Assembly (NCBI GenBank): GCA_005877965.1
Contig: VBNP01000208.1
Location: 1-5,654 of the forward strand
DNA: 5,654 bases
Reading direction: 5' to 3'
Origin: Gammaproteobacteria bacterium
GTDB lineage: Bacteria > Pseudomonadota > Gammaproteobacteria > Steroidobacterales > Steroidobacteraceae
Positions 1 through 5,607 of this stretch are shown piece after piece. Made by a program: the position numbers and the translations under genes. Every line of letters begins with the position of its first letter. Positions within the stretch are counted from its first letter, which is position 1. The notes beneath the pieces are model-generated. The model was not told the DNA's origin and did not search any database. It was given only the letters and a program-made list of their open reading frames with translations.

Positions 1-23
1 TCTTCGACCACCAGTACGCGCAT
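1..23 (-). CDS. Response regulator, N-terminus only (cut by window edge)
   Basis: Reading leftward from an ATG whose first base is at 23 gives M-R-V-L-V-V-E and then GA-, so the next residue is D or E. This is the usual opening of the receiver (REC) domain of two-component response regulators: beta-strand 1 followed by the acidic pair that helps bind Mg2+ beside the phosphoacceptor aspartate. A purine-rich ribosome binding site lies 4 nt upstream, and the PepSY gene ends 21 nt before the start, so the two are probably co-transcribed. PepSY, response regulator and sensor kinase often occur in that order in proteobacteria, so a kinase gene is expected further left. With only seven complete codons, the output domain (OmpR-type is my guess) cannot be seen. 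What is seen is the start, the RBS and the seven residues; the family is inferred. Confidence 0.6.
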
Positions 24-27
24 GCCG

Positions 28-35
28 CCCCCTTC
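28..35 (-). promoter_or_regulatory. Ribosome binding site of the response regulator gene
   Basis: On the minus strand GAAGGGGG ends 4 nt before the ATG at 23. It is the clearest Shine-Dalgarno-like tract in the left part of the window and supports that ATG as a true start even though only the first codons are visible. Confidence 0.55.
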
Positions 36-44
36 AGTGCGCGA

Positions 45-332
45 CTACTGAACCGACCCGTCGGAGGCATCCACGCGCACCGTCCAGACCTTGCCCGAGT
101 CGTTGAGGAGCCTCAACACGTAGACGGTGCGGCCGTCGTCGTCCTTCTGCGCCTCCGCCTTCACCACGCGCGCGTGAAAGCGCTGTTCGACCATTTTGAC
201 GGCCTGGTCCATGGAAACCGCCGCGCGCGTCACCACCGTGCGGCCGACCGGTTCCACCGGCGCGGCGGGTGCCGCGCGCGCGCCCACCACGGGCAGCCAT
301 AAGATGAGCACAGCAGCGCGCCACCCGTTCAT
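45..332 (-). CDS. Small secreted PepSY-domain protein
   Basis: A 95-residue protein that I predict is exported. Residues 1-20 form a signal peptide: MNGWR (n-region), AAVLILWLPVVG (hydrophobic core), then ARA before AP, a good type I signal peptidase site. Residues 40-94 fit a single PepSY domain: a helix (SMDQAVKMVEQRF) followed by beta strands with the typical GRTVYVLRLLNDSGKVWTVRVDASDG pattern split here by turns. PepSY domains are thought to inhibit peptidases or act as small periplasmic modules. Single-domain versions next to a two-component system may modulate the sensor. The gene lies 21 nt before the response regulator start, which suggests an operon. An in-frame TTG at 344 would add MRAR to the N-terminus. 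I prefer the ATG at 332 because it gives a standard signal peptide, but neither start has a convincing Shine-Dalgarno sequence. The specific role is unknown. Confidence 0.8.
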   Translation of the reverse strand: MNGWRAAVLILWLPVVGARAAPAAPVEPVGRTVVTRAAVSMDQAVKMVEQRFHARVVKAEAQKDDDGRTVYVLRLLNDSGKVWTVRVDASDGSVQ

Positions 333-348
333 GCGTGCGCGCAAGCGT

Positions 349-369
349 AGCGCATTCGTGCATTGCGCT
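349..369. repeat. Inverted repeat between mazG and the PepSY gene
   Basis: Perfect 6-bp arms AGCGCA (349-354) and TGCGCT (364-369) flank a 9-nt centre. The dyad lies 17-37 nt upstream of the PepSY ATG and downstream of the mazG stop. No T-run follows on either strand, so it is not a standard intrinsic terminator. It could be an operator for the PepSY/response-regulator unit, or chance in GC-rich DNA. Confidence 0.3.
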
Positions 370-396
370 GCGACTTTCAGCGGCCCTCTGTTATGT

Positions 397-1236
397 TCAG
401 GTGCGGTTCAGTTTTGCTTCGCGCCACAACGCGTCCCACTCGGCCGCCGACAGGCTCTTCAGATCGAGGCCGCGGCCGCGGGCGAGAGATTCCATGGCGG
501 CAAAACGCCGCTCGAACTTGGCATTCGCCGCCCGCAGCGCCGCTTCCGCGTCGAGCTTCAGGTGCCGGCTCCAGTTCACGATGGAAAACAGCAGATCCCC
601 GAGCTCATCGGCGATCGCTCCCGTACCGGTGCCCGACTCGCCGGCGCCGCCGGCGCCGCCGGCGGCGGCGAGGGCGCCGTCCATCTCGTGCAGTTCCTCC
701 AGCACCTTGGCGCGCACCTGCTGCGCATCCGGCCAGTCAAAGCCCACGCGTGCCGCCCGGCGGCCGAGCTTCGCCGCGCGCACCAGCGAGGGCAGCGCCC
801 GGGGGACGCCGGCCAACACCGCGCCCTCCCCCGCCGGCTTGGCCCGGGCGGCCTCGGCGCGCTCCTGCGCCTTCTGCTCCTCCCACACGCGTACCAGCTC
901 CTCCGGCGTGGGCGAGGCGCCCGCGAACACGTGCGGATGGCGGCGCACGAGCTTGTCGTGAATCGCGGTGGCGACCGCGGCGAAGTCGAACCAACCGCAC
1001 TCCTCGGCCATGCGGGCGTGAAACACCACCTGAAACAGCAGATCACCGAGCTCATCGCGCAGCGCTTCGCGCTCGCCACGCTCGATGGCGTCGGCCACTT
1101 CGTAGGCCTCCTCGATGGTGTAAGGGGCGATGCTGCTGAAGGTCTGTTCGCGGTCCCAGGGACAGCCGCGCTGCGGATCGCGCAGGCGTGCCATCAGCCC
1201 AAGCAGCGCGCCGAGGGCGCGTTCGGCGTCACTCAT
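397..1236 (-). CDS. mazG: Nucleoside triphosphate pyrophosphohydrolase MazG
   Basis: A 279-aa cytoplasmic enzyme (E. coli MazG is 263 aa) that hydrolyses NTPs and dNTPs to NMP plus PPi. In E. coli it is linked to clearing abnormal nucleotides and to lowering ppGpp under stress. Two MazG helical modules are visible. The N-terminal one has CPWDREQTF (25-33), the metal-binding EEAYE (42-46) and DELGDLLF (61-68). The C-terminal one has EELHE (180-184) and DELGDLLF (210-217), so both sets of acidic ligands are intact. Between EELHE and the second DELGD lies an Ala/Gly-rich stretch (about 188-207) that looks like an inserted linker and is encoded by GGC-type triplet repeats. The frame stays open for 111 codons further upstream inside nudL, but the conserved N-terminus starts at the ATG at 1236. 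That start overlaps the nudL stop by 8 nt (ATGAGTGA), which points to translational coupling; the Shine-Dalgarno sequence itself is weak. Confidence 0.95.
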   Translation of the reverse strand: MSDAERALGALLGLMARLRDPQRGCPWDREQTFSSIAPYTIEEAYEVADAIERGEREALRDELGDLLFQVVFHARMAEECGWFDFAAVATAIHDKLVRRHPHVFAGASPTPEELVRVWEEQKAQERAEAARAKPAGEGAVLAGVPRALPSLVRAAKLGRRAARVGFDWPDAQQVRAKVLEELHEMDGALAAAGGAGGAGESGTGTGAIADELGDLLFSIVNWSRHLKLDAEAALRAANAKFERRFAAMESLARGRGLDLKSLSAAEWDALWREAKLNRT

Positions 1237-1888
1237 CGGCGTGCGGTCCGACACACAGCCGATAGAGCGTGATGAGCATCCCGGCGGTGGCGCCCCAGAT
1301 GTTGCGGTCGCCGAAGGGGATTTCGGAAAACTCGAGTTCCGCGCCGGTGACGGCGGAGCGGCGGCGGTGCCGGTGGTGATTGGCGGGATCGAACAGGTAA
1401 TCGAGCGGCGCCTCGAAGGTGTCCTGAACCTCCTTCGCGTCGAGCAGCAGCTCGAAGCCCGGCTGCACCAGGGCCACCACCGGCGTGATGCGAAAGCCGG
1501 TGAACACGACGTGGTCCGGCAGGTAGCCGATGACCGACACGAAGCGCTCGGCGAGGCCGATCTCCTCACGCGCTTCGCGCAGTGCCGCCGCCGAGGGGCT
1601 GCCGTCGGCGCTCTCGATGCGCCCGCCCGGGAAACTGATCTGGCCGGCGTGAGTGCGCAACTCGGTCGCGCGTTGCGTGAACAGCACCGTAAGCTCCGGC
1701 CGTTCGACCAGCGGCATCAGCACCGCGGCCGGCACCGGCTCCTGCGGGAGCAGGCGCCGCTGCGAGGCAGAGATGGGTTCGAACATGCCGGGTACCAGCC
1801 ATTCCGACACGTCGTGTCGGGGCGTGGAGCCGGCGAGTCGCGCACGCACGATCTGCGCCCAGTCGCGCTTCGCTGTGGCACCTGCCAA
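1229..1888 (-). CDS. nudL: NUDIX hydrolase, CoA pyrophosphatase type
   Basis: A 219-aa NUDIX protein. Family members cleave coenzyme A or its thioesters to 3',5'-ADP and (acyl-)4'-phosphopantetheine. Residues 69-89 match the NuCoA signature LLTxR[SA]x3Rx3Gx3FPGG: R73-A74, R78, G82 and F86-P87-G88-G89. The NUDIX box follows, ending REAREEIGL (104-112) with metal-binding E105, E108 and E109. As in E. coli NudL, one extra residue sits between the acidic position and RE compared with the canonical box. The signature makes CoA pyrophosphatase more likely than a generic NUDIX enzyme. The start is a TTG, 1 nt after the fumC stop, preceded by GGGGG with a 5-nt spacer. The next ATG (1786) would remove 34 residues but keep the whole catalytic domain, so the N-terminus is uncertain. 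The 3' end overlaps mazG by 8 nt. Both flanking enzymes hydrolyse pyrophosphate bonds, so a metabolite-sanitising pair is plausible. Confidence 0.9.
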   Translation of the reverse strand: MAGATAKRDWAQIVRARLAGSTPRHDVSEWLVPGMFEPISASQRRLLPQEPVPAAVLMPLVERPELTVLFTQRATELRTHAGQISFPGGRIESADGSPSAAALREAREEIGLAERFVSVIGYLPDHVVFTGFRITPVVALVQPGFELLLDAKEVQDTFEAPLDYLFDPANHHRHRRRSAVTGAELEFSEIPFGDRNIWGATAGMLITLYRLCVGPHADE

Positions 1889-1889
1889 C

Positions 1890-3293
1890 TCAGCCCCCGC
1901 CGCTGGAGCCGCCTTTGATCCCGCCGCTGGTGAGCTCTGCCGGATCCAGGAGCCGCGCCAGTTGCTCGGGCGGCAAATCGGTCAACTGCGCGGCCACCTC
2001 ACGGATCGGCCGTCCTTCCGCGTACGCCTTCTTGGCAATGGCGGCGCCCTTCTCGTAGCCGATCACCGGATTCAGCGCGGTCACCAGAATGGGATTGCGG
2101 TCGAGCGCCTCGGCTAGCCGCGCCTCGTTCACAGTAAATCCCGCGATGGCGCTGTCGGCCAGCAAGCGCGCCGCATTCGCCAGCAGCCGGATGCTCTGCA
2201 GGAGATTGTGTGCGATCAGGGGCAGCATGAGGTTCAGCTGGAAGTTCCCCGACTGGCCCGCGAGGGTGATGGTGGCATCGTTGCCGATCACCTGCGCCGC
2301 CACCATGGTGGTGGCCTCCGCGATCACCGGATTGACCTTGCCGGGCATGATGCTGCTTCCGGGCTGCAGGGCCGGCAGTGCAATCTCGGCGAGCCCGGCG
2401 AGCGGTCCGCTGTTCATCCAGCGCAGGTCGTTGGCGATCTTCATGAGACTCACGGCGATCACCTTCAATTGTCCGGACAGCTCCACCGCGGTGTCCTGCG
2501 CCGACAGCGCTTCGAAGTAGTTGCGCGCCGGCGCAAACGCGACGCCGGTGAGCGCGGCGAGGTGCTCGCAGAAGCGCCTGCCAAAATCCGGGTGCGCGTT
2601 GATGCCGGTGCCGACGGCCGTGCCGCCCTGCGCCAGCGCCAGCAGGCGCGGCTCCACGGACTTCAGCCGTGCCACGCCGTTCTCGATCTGGGTGCGCCAG
2701 CCCGACAACTCCTGCGCCAGCGTAACCGGCATGGCGTCCATCAGGTGCGTGCGGCCGGTCTTGACGATGCCTGCGACCTCGCCTTCCTTGGCGCGCAGCA
2801 CTTCCGCCAGGTGCTCGAGCGCCGGGATGAGCTCGCGCCGCACCGTGAGTGCGGCGCTCACATGGATGGCGGTCGGAATCGCATCGTTACTGCTCTGGCA
2901 CATGTTGACGTGGTCATTGGGATGCACCGCGCTGCCGAGCCGCCGGCTCGCCAGCGCCGCGACCACCTCGTTGGCATTCATGTTGCTGCTGGTCCCCGAG
3001 CCGGTCTGAAAGACGTCGATGGGGAATTGCTCATCGTGCACCCCGGCCGCTACCTCCGCCGCCGCCTCCTCCACTGTCTGCGCTACCTTGGGCTCGAGCA
3101 GCTTCAGGTCCCTGTTGGCGCGCGCCGCGGCCTGTTTCACCAGGCCGAGTGCGCCGATGAACGGCCGCGGCATGGTGAGGCCGCTTATGGGGAAGTTCTG
3201 CACCGCGCGCTGGGTGTGCGCACCCCACAGCGCATCGGCAGGCACCCTGATCTCGCCCATGCTGTCGCGCTCCACCCGAAAGGAAGTCCTCAT
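1890..3293 (-). CDS. fumC: Class II fumarate hydratase (fumarase C)
   Basis: A 467-aa iron-independent fumarase, a homotetramer that interconverts fumarate and L-malate in the TCA cycle; the length equals that of E. coli FumC. The N-terminus reads RVERDSMGEIRVPADALWGA, as in the family. Active-site blocks are present: GTSSNMN (100-106), SSND (134-137), GRTHLMDA (180-187) with the conserved His183, and the mobile signature loop GSSIMPGKVNP (312-322), whose second Ser is the catalytic residue in the superfamily. The G before KVNP favours fumarase over aspartase. FPIDVFQTGSGTSSNMN and the VIAEA after the loop recall the mycobacterial-type branch of FumC more than the E. coli one. The ATG at 3293 is chosen over an upstream in-frame start (3341) because it has GGAG 7 nt upstream and begins at the conserved N-terminus. 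The C-terminus ends in a glycine-rich tail (457-467). It is divergent from purB and leads the fumC-nudL-mazG unit. Confidence 0.97.
   Translation of the reverse strand: MRTSFRVERDSMGEIRVPADALWGAHTQRAVQNFPISGLTMPRPFIGALGLVKQAAARANRDLKLLEPKVAQTVEEAAAEVAAGVHDEQFPIDVFQTGSGTSSNMNANEVVAALASRRLGSAVHPNDHVNMCQSSNDAIPTAIHVSAALTVRRELIPALEHLAEVLRAKEGEVAGIVKTGRTHLMDAMPVTLAQELSGWRTQIENGVARLKSVEPRLLALAQGGTAVGTGINAHPDFGRRFCEHLAALTGVAFAPARNYFEALSAQDTAVELSGQLKVIAVSLMKIANDLRWMNSGPLAGLAEIALPALQPGSSIMPGKVNPVIAEATTMVAAQVIGNDATITLAGQSGNFQLNLMLPLIAHNLLQSIRLLANAARLLADSAIAGFTVNEARLAEALDRNPILVTALNPVIGYEKGAAIAKKAYAEGRPIREVAAQLTDLPPEQLARLLDPAELTSGGIKGGSSGGG
1894..1898 (-). promoter_or_regulatory. Candidate ribosome binding site for the nudL TTG start
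   Basis: On the minus strand GGGGG lies in the last glycine codons of fumC, 5 nt before the TTG at 1888. It is the main support for the TTG start. G-runs are common here, so the call is modest. Confidence 0.35.
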
Positions 3294-3300
3294 GCGTGCA

Positions 3301-3305
3301 CTCCG
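3301..3305 (-). promoter_or_regulatory. Ribosome binding site of fumC
   Basis: CGGAG on the minus strand sits 7 nt before the ATG at 3293. It decides between this start and the in-frame one at 3341, which would add 16 Arg-rich residues not found in fumarases. Confidence 0.6.
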
Positions 3306-3317
3306 CGCACGTCCGCG

Positions 3318-3346
3318 CCGGCTGCGGCAACTACGCCGCAAGCCGG
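3318..3346. repeat. Strong dyad in the fumC-purB divergent spacer
   Basis: The left arm CCGGCTGCGGC (3318-3328) pairs with GCCGCA (3335-3340) plus GCCGG (3342-3346). That gives 11 matched base pairs with one unpaired A at 3341 and a 6-nt centre (AACTAC). It sits 25 nt upstream of the fumC ATG and 28 nt upstream of the purB ATG, and overlaps where the purB -35 should be. It could be a shared operator or a hairpin in the fumC 5' leader. It does not resemble the E. coli PurR box (ACGCAAACGTTTGCGT). The symmetry is directly visible; any function is inferred. Confidence 0.55.
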
Positions 3347-3360
3347 ACGACGGTATGCGT

Positions 3361-3366
3361 TATCAT
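3361..3366 (+). promoter_or_regulatory. purB: Candidate -10 element of purB
   Basis: TATCAT matches the sigma-70 -10 consensus at five of six positions and ends 8 nt before the purB ATG, so transcription would start at or next to the start codon. No recognisable -35 hexamer lies 16-18 nt upstream, and no Shine-Dalgarno sequence precedes the ATG. Confidence 0.35.
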
Positions 3367-3374
3367 GGTAGCGC

Positions 3375-4757
3375 ATGTCCGCGAGCTCCAGCGATCTGCT
3401 GTCGGCGCTCGACGCGCTGTCGCCGGTGGATGGGCGCTACCGCGCCGCGAGCGCGCCGCTGCGCGGCCTGCTCGCCGAGGGCGGACTGATCCGCGAACGC
3501 ATCCGCGTCGAGGCGCAGTGGCTGCTGCATCTGGCGGCGGCGGTGCCGCAGCTGCCCGGCGCGCAGTTCACGCCCGCGGTGCGCGAGCGCGCGCGTCAGC
3601 TGGCGTCCGCGCCCGAGCCGGCGGCAGCGGCGGCGGTCAAGGCGATCGAGCAGCGCATCAATCACGATGTCAAGGCCGTTGAATACTACGTGCGCGAGCA
3701 ACTGGCTGCGGTCGGGGCGGCGGACGCGACGCTCGAGCTGGTGCACTTCGGCTGCACTTCGGAAGACATCAATAACCTCAGTTACGCGCGCCTGCTGCAC
3801 GCAGCGCGCGGCACGCTCCTCGGCACGCTCGATGTACGCACGGTGGAGCTGACGGAGCTCGCGCATCGCTACGCCGACGCCGCCATGCCGGCGCGCACGC
3901 ACGGACAGCCGGCCAGCCCCACGACTCTCGGCAAGGAGTTCGCCAACTTCGTCGCGCGCCTGCGGCGCGCGCGGCACCGCTGGGCGGCGGTGAGCATCCT
4001 CGGTAAATGGAATGGCGCCGTGGGCAACTTCAACGCCCACGCCGCGGCGCTGCCGGCGGTCGACTGGCCGGCCGTCTCGGAGGCGTTCGTCACCTCGCTG
4101 TCGCTCGAGCACAACCCCTGGACGACCCAGATCGAGCCGCACGACTGGATCGCCGAATACTGCGATGCCCTCGCGGGCGCGAACGTGGTGCTCATCGATC
4201 TGAGCCGCGACCTGTGGGGATACATCTCGCTCGGCTATCTGCGCCAGCGCGCCCTCGCCGGCGAGGTCGGTTCATCGACCATGCCTCACAAGGTGAACCC
4301 GATCGACTTCGAGAACGCGGAAGGCAACTGTGGCGTGGCTAATGCGCTGCTGCGGCACTTCGCCGAGAAGCTCCCGGTGTCGCGCTGGCAGCGCGATCTC
4401 AGCGACTCCACCGTGCTGCGCAACCTGGGCGTCGCGCTCGGGCATGCGCTGATCGCCTGGAGCGCGCTCGGACGGGGGCTGACGAAAATCGAGGCCGATC
4501 GTGAGCGCATGGCCGCCGATCTCGCCGCCACCTGGGAGGTGCTGGGCGAAGCGGTGCAGACGGTGCTGCGGGCCGCGGGGGTGCCGGGCGGCTATGAGCG
4601 CCTGAAGGAATTCACGCGCGGCCGCACGATCGACGCCGCCACCCTCGGCGCTTTCATCGACACACTGGCGCTGGCGCCGGCCGAGAAAACCCGCCTGCGC
4701 AGCCTCAAGCCCGACGACTACACCGGCCTCGCCGCGCAGCTGGCGCGACGGATCTGA
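3375..4757 (+). CDS. purB: Adenylosuccinate lyase
   Basis: A 460-aa cytoplasmic enzyme (E. coli PurB is 456 aa). It catalyses two fumarate-releasing steps of purine synthesis: SAICAR to AICAR, and adenylosuccinate to AMP. It belongs to the fumarase/aspartase superfamily. Visible landmarks are LSPVDGRY (15-22), NHDVKAVEYY (96-105), HFGCTSEDINN (124-134), RTHGQPASPTTLGKE (174-188) with the conserved His176, TQIEPHDWIAE (251-261), the signature loop GSSTMPHKVNP (299-309) carrying the catalytic Ser, and KLPVSRWQRDLSDSTVLRN (332-350). The order and spacing match the E. coli-type PurB closely and nothing is missing. The ATG at 3375 is fixed as the first possible start by an in-frame TAG at 3369. 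It has no clear Shine-Dalgarno sequence. In many gammaproteobacteria purB sits beside hflD and mnmA; here it is instead next to fumC, divergent, and the DUF7931-like gene. Confidence 0.98.
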   Translation: MSASSSDLLSALDALSPVDGRYRAASAPLRGLLAEGGLIRERIRVEAQWLLHLAAAVPQLPGAQFTPAVRERARQLASAPEPAAAAAVKAIEQRINHDVKAVEYYVREQLAAVGAADATLELVHFGCTSEDINNLSYARLLHAARGTLLGTLDVRTVELTELAHRYADAAMPARTHGQPASPTTLGKEFANFVARLRRARHRWAAVSILGKWNGAVGNFNAHAAALPAVDWPAVSEAFVTSLSLEHNPWTTQIEPHDWIAEYCDALAGANVVLIDLSRDLWGYISLGYLRQRALAGEVGSSTMPHKVNPIDFENAEGNCGVANALLRHFAEKLPVSRWQRDLSDSTVLRNLGVALGHALIAWSALGRGLTKIEADRERMAADLAATWEVLGEAVQTVLRAAGVPGGYERLKEFTRGRTIDAATLGAFIDTLALAPAEKTRLRSLKPDDYTGLAAQLARRI

Positions 4758-4785
4758 GGGCCGTGGGCGCAACCGCCGCAGCGGC

Positions 4786-4798
4786 GCACCAGAGGTGC
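4786..4798 (+). repeat. Small hairpin 28 nt after purB
   Basis: GCACC (4786-4790) and GGTGC (4794-4798) form a 5-bp stem with the loop AGA. A second small GC stem (CGCC/GGCG) lies just before it. There is no T-run, so it is at best part of a weak or Rho-dependent end for the purB transcript. Confidence 0.25.
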
Positions 4799-4868
4799 AT
4801 GCGCCTGTCGGCATCTCACGACAACCCCCTCCAAAGTGCGAACCACGCCGCGTTTTTGACTGACTTCG

Positions 4869-4959
4869 GGCGGTCGCGGCCGCCAAACCGTGACCGGTTC
4901 GGCACGGAAAACCCCCTGGCCGTCACTAAGATCCTCCGCAGCCTGCCTCCCGTGCAGGC
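4869..4959 (+). other. Cluster of three hairpins in the purB/DUF7931 spacer
   Basis: Three stem-loops fall within 91 nt. Hairpin 1 is GGCGG (4869-4873) with CCGCC (4880-4884), loop of 6. Hairpin 2 is CCGTG-A-CCG (4888-4896) with CGGCACGG (4900-4907): 8 bp, one bulged A, loop GTT. Hairpin 3 is GCCTGC (4941-4946) with GCAGGC (4954-4959), loop CTCCCGT. Hairpins 1 and 2 are each followed by an A-run. The block lies just upstream of the GTG start at 4978 and may be a structured 5' leader or a dispersed intergenic repeat. A 74-codon frame across it (4763-4987) shows no recognisable protein features and I do not call it a gene. Whether the block recurs in the genome cannot be tested here. Confidence 0.4.
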
Positions 4960-4977
4960 GAATGCGGGGCGCCACTC

Positions 4978-5574
4978 GTGGCAATAACCGGGGAACTTGA
5001 CCTGAATGGTGCTTTGGCGCAGCTCGCAAACGCGCGCTATGCGCCGGAATCCGCCGGCCCCGGCGGCACTGCCCCCGTGACGCGCCAGGGGGCCGAGACA
5101 CTCACCGTCCTCACCTCGCTCGCCGAGGTTCGCGCCGCGGTCAATGAGATCGCAGCCACCGCGCAGCGGCTGATCTCGATCTACACACCCGATCTCGAGC
5201 CCGACCTGTTCGACCAGACGGCCTTCCTCGAGATCATCAAACACTTCGTCCTGACGCGCAGCTTCTCCAAGGTGCGGGTGCTGCTGGCGGAGCCGACGCG
5301 CGTCATGCGCGACAGCAACCGCTTCGTGGCCATGGGACGGCGGCTGTCCAGTTGCATCGACATCCGCTACGTCGCCGCACAGGCGCCACAGCGCGCCTCC
5401 GCGTATCTCATCGCCGACGACCGTGCGATCGTCTACCGCATGCGCGCCGACAGCTGGGACGGGGTCGCCGACATCAACAATCCGGTGGCCGCCCGGCTGT
5501 ACCTGCAGGAATTCGATCAGGTGTGGAACGCGAGCGCGGTCGAGCGCGGCCTGCGCACCGCACGCCGCGGCTGA
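4978..5574 (+). CDS. DUF7931-like domain protein, stand-alone
   Basis: A 198-aa protein with no signal peptide or membrane segment. Residues 38-187 resemble the C-terminal domain, now named DUF7931, that follows a GNAT acetyltransferase in many gammaproteobacterial proteins. Shared elements are ISIYTPDLEPDLFD (67-79), FSKVRVLLAEP (96-106), a long helix up to CIDIRYV (126-132), AYLIADDRAIVYR (142-154) and an LYLQEFDQVWNAS ending (174-186). The alternating strand/helix layout suggests a phospholipase D-like fold, but no HxK catalytic motif is present, so it is probably not an active PLD enzyme. Residues 1-37 look like an unconserved linker and no GNAT domain precedes it here. The start is a GTG with GGGG 8 nt upstream. 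An in-frame TAA at 4927 limits extension, and a later GTG at 5077 would still keep the whole domain. The function is unknown. The family match is from memory of its sequence pattern. Confidence 0.75.
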   Translation: MAITGELDLNGALAQLANARYAPESAGPGGTAPVTRQGAETLTVLTSLAEVRAAVNEIAATAQRLISIYTPDLEPDLFDQTAFLEIIKHFVLTRSFSKVRVLLAEPTRVMRDSNRFVAMGRRLSSCIDIRYVAAQAPQRASAYLIADDRAIVYRMRADSWDGVADINNPVAARLYLQEFDQVWNASAVERGLRTARRG

Positions 5575-5588
5575 ACCCAAGCCCCCGA

Positions 5589-5606
5589 CCGTCGCGCCGC
5601 CGACGG
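5589..5606. repeat. Inverted repeat between the DUF7931 gene and the next gene
   Basis: Perfect 6-bp arms CCGTCG (5589-5594) and CGACGG (5601-5606) flank a 6-nt centre. The repeat begins 14 nt after the upstream stop and ends 1 nt before TATAAT, filling the -35/-10 spacer. It may be an operator over that promoter, or a terminator stem without a T-run. Confidence 0.4.
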
Positions 5607-5607
5607 C

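Noticed and set aside
196..1272. 358-codon plus-strand open frame opposite mazG
   Set aside because: It is antisense to a clear MazG with intact motifs, its product is Arg/Ala/His-rich with no recognisable domain, and long antisense frames are expected at this GC content.
397..1569. Longer 390-aa version of MazG
   Set aside because: The first 111 residues are an out-of-frame reading of nudL. The conserved MazG N-terminus starts at 1236, where the stop/start overlap lies.
1130..1918. 262-codon plus-strand frame opposite nudL, ending in a peptide resembling common mis-annotated short ORFs
   Set aside because: The opposite strand encodes a NUDIX protein matching the NuCoA signature; this frame has no features of its own.
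2208..3371. 387-codon plus-strand open frame opposite fumC
   Set aside because: Antisense to a full-length fumarase. The product has no domain pattern and is biased toward Arg, Gly and His as expected of a shadow frame.
4840..4858. TTTTT at 4853-4857 as an intrinsic terminator of purB
   Set aside because: No stable stem directly precedes it; the nearest pairings are about 3 bp.
4856..4932. TTGACT (4856-4861) and TAAGAT (4927-4932) as a promoter for the DUF7931-like gene
   Set aside because: Each hexamer is fair alone, but they are 65 nt apart and neither has a partner at a 16-18 nt spacing.
4763..4987. 74-codon plus-strand frame in the purB/DUF7931 spacer
   Set aside because: It has no clear ribosome site or domain, spans several hairpins and overlaps the next start. 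Better treated as non-coding structured or repeat DNA.
3348..5606. The hexamer CGACGG upstream of both candidate -10 elements (3348-3353 and 5601-5606)
   Set aside because: The distance to the -10 differs (7 nt versus 1 nt), and a GC-rich hexamer is expected often by chance.
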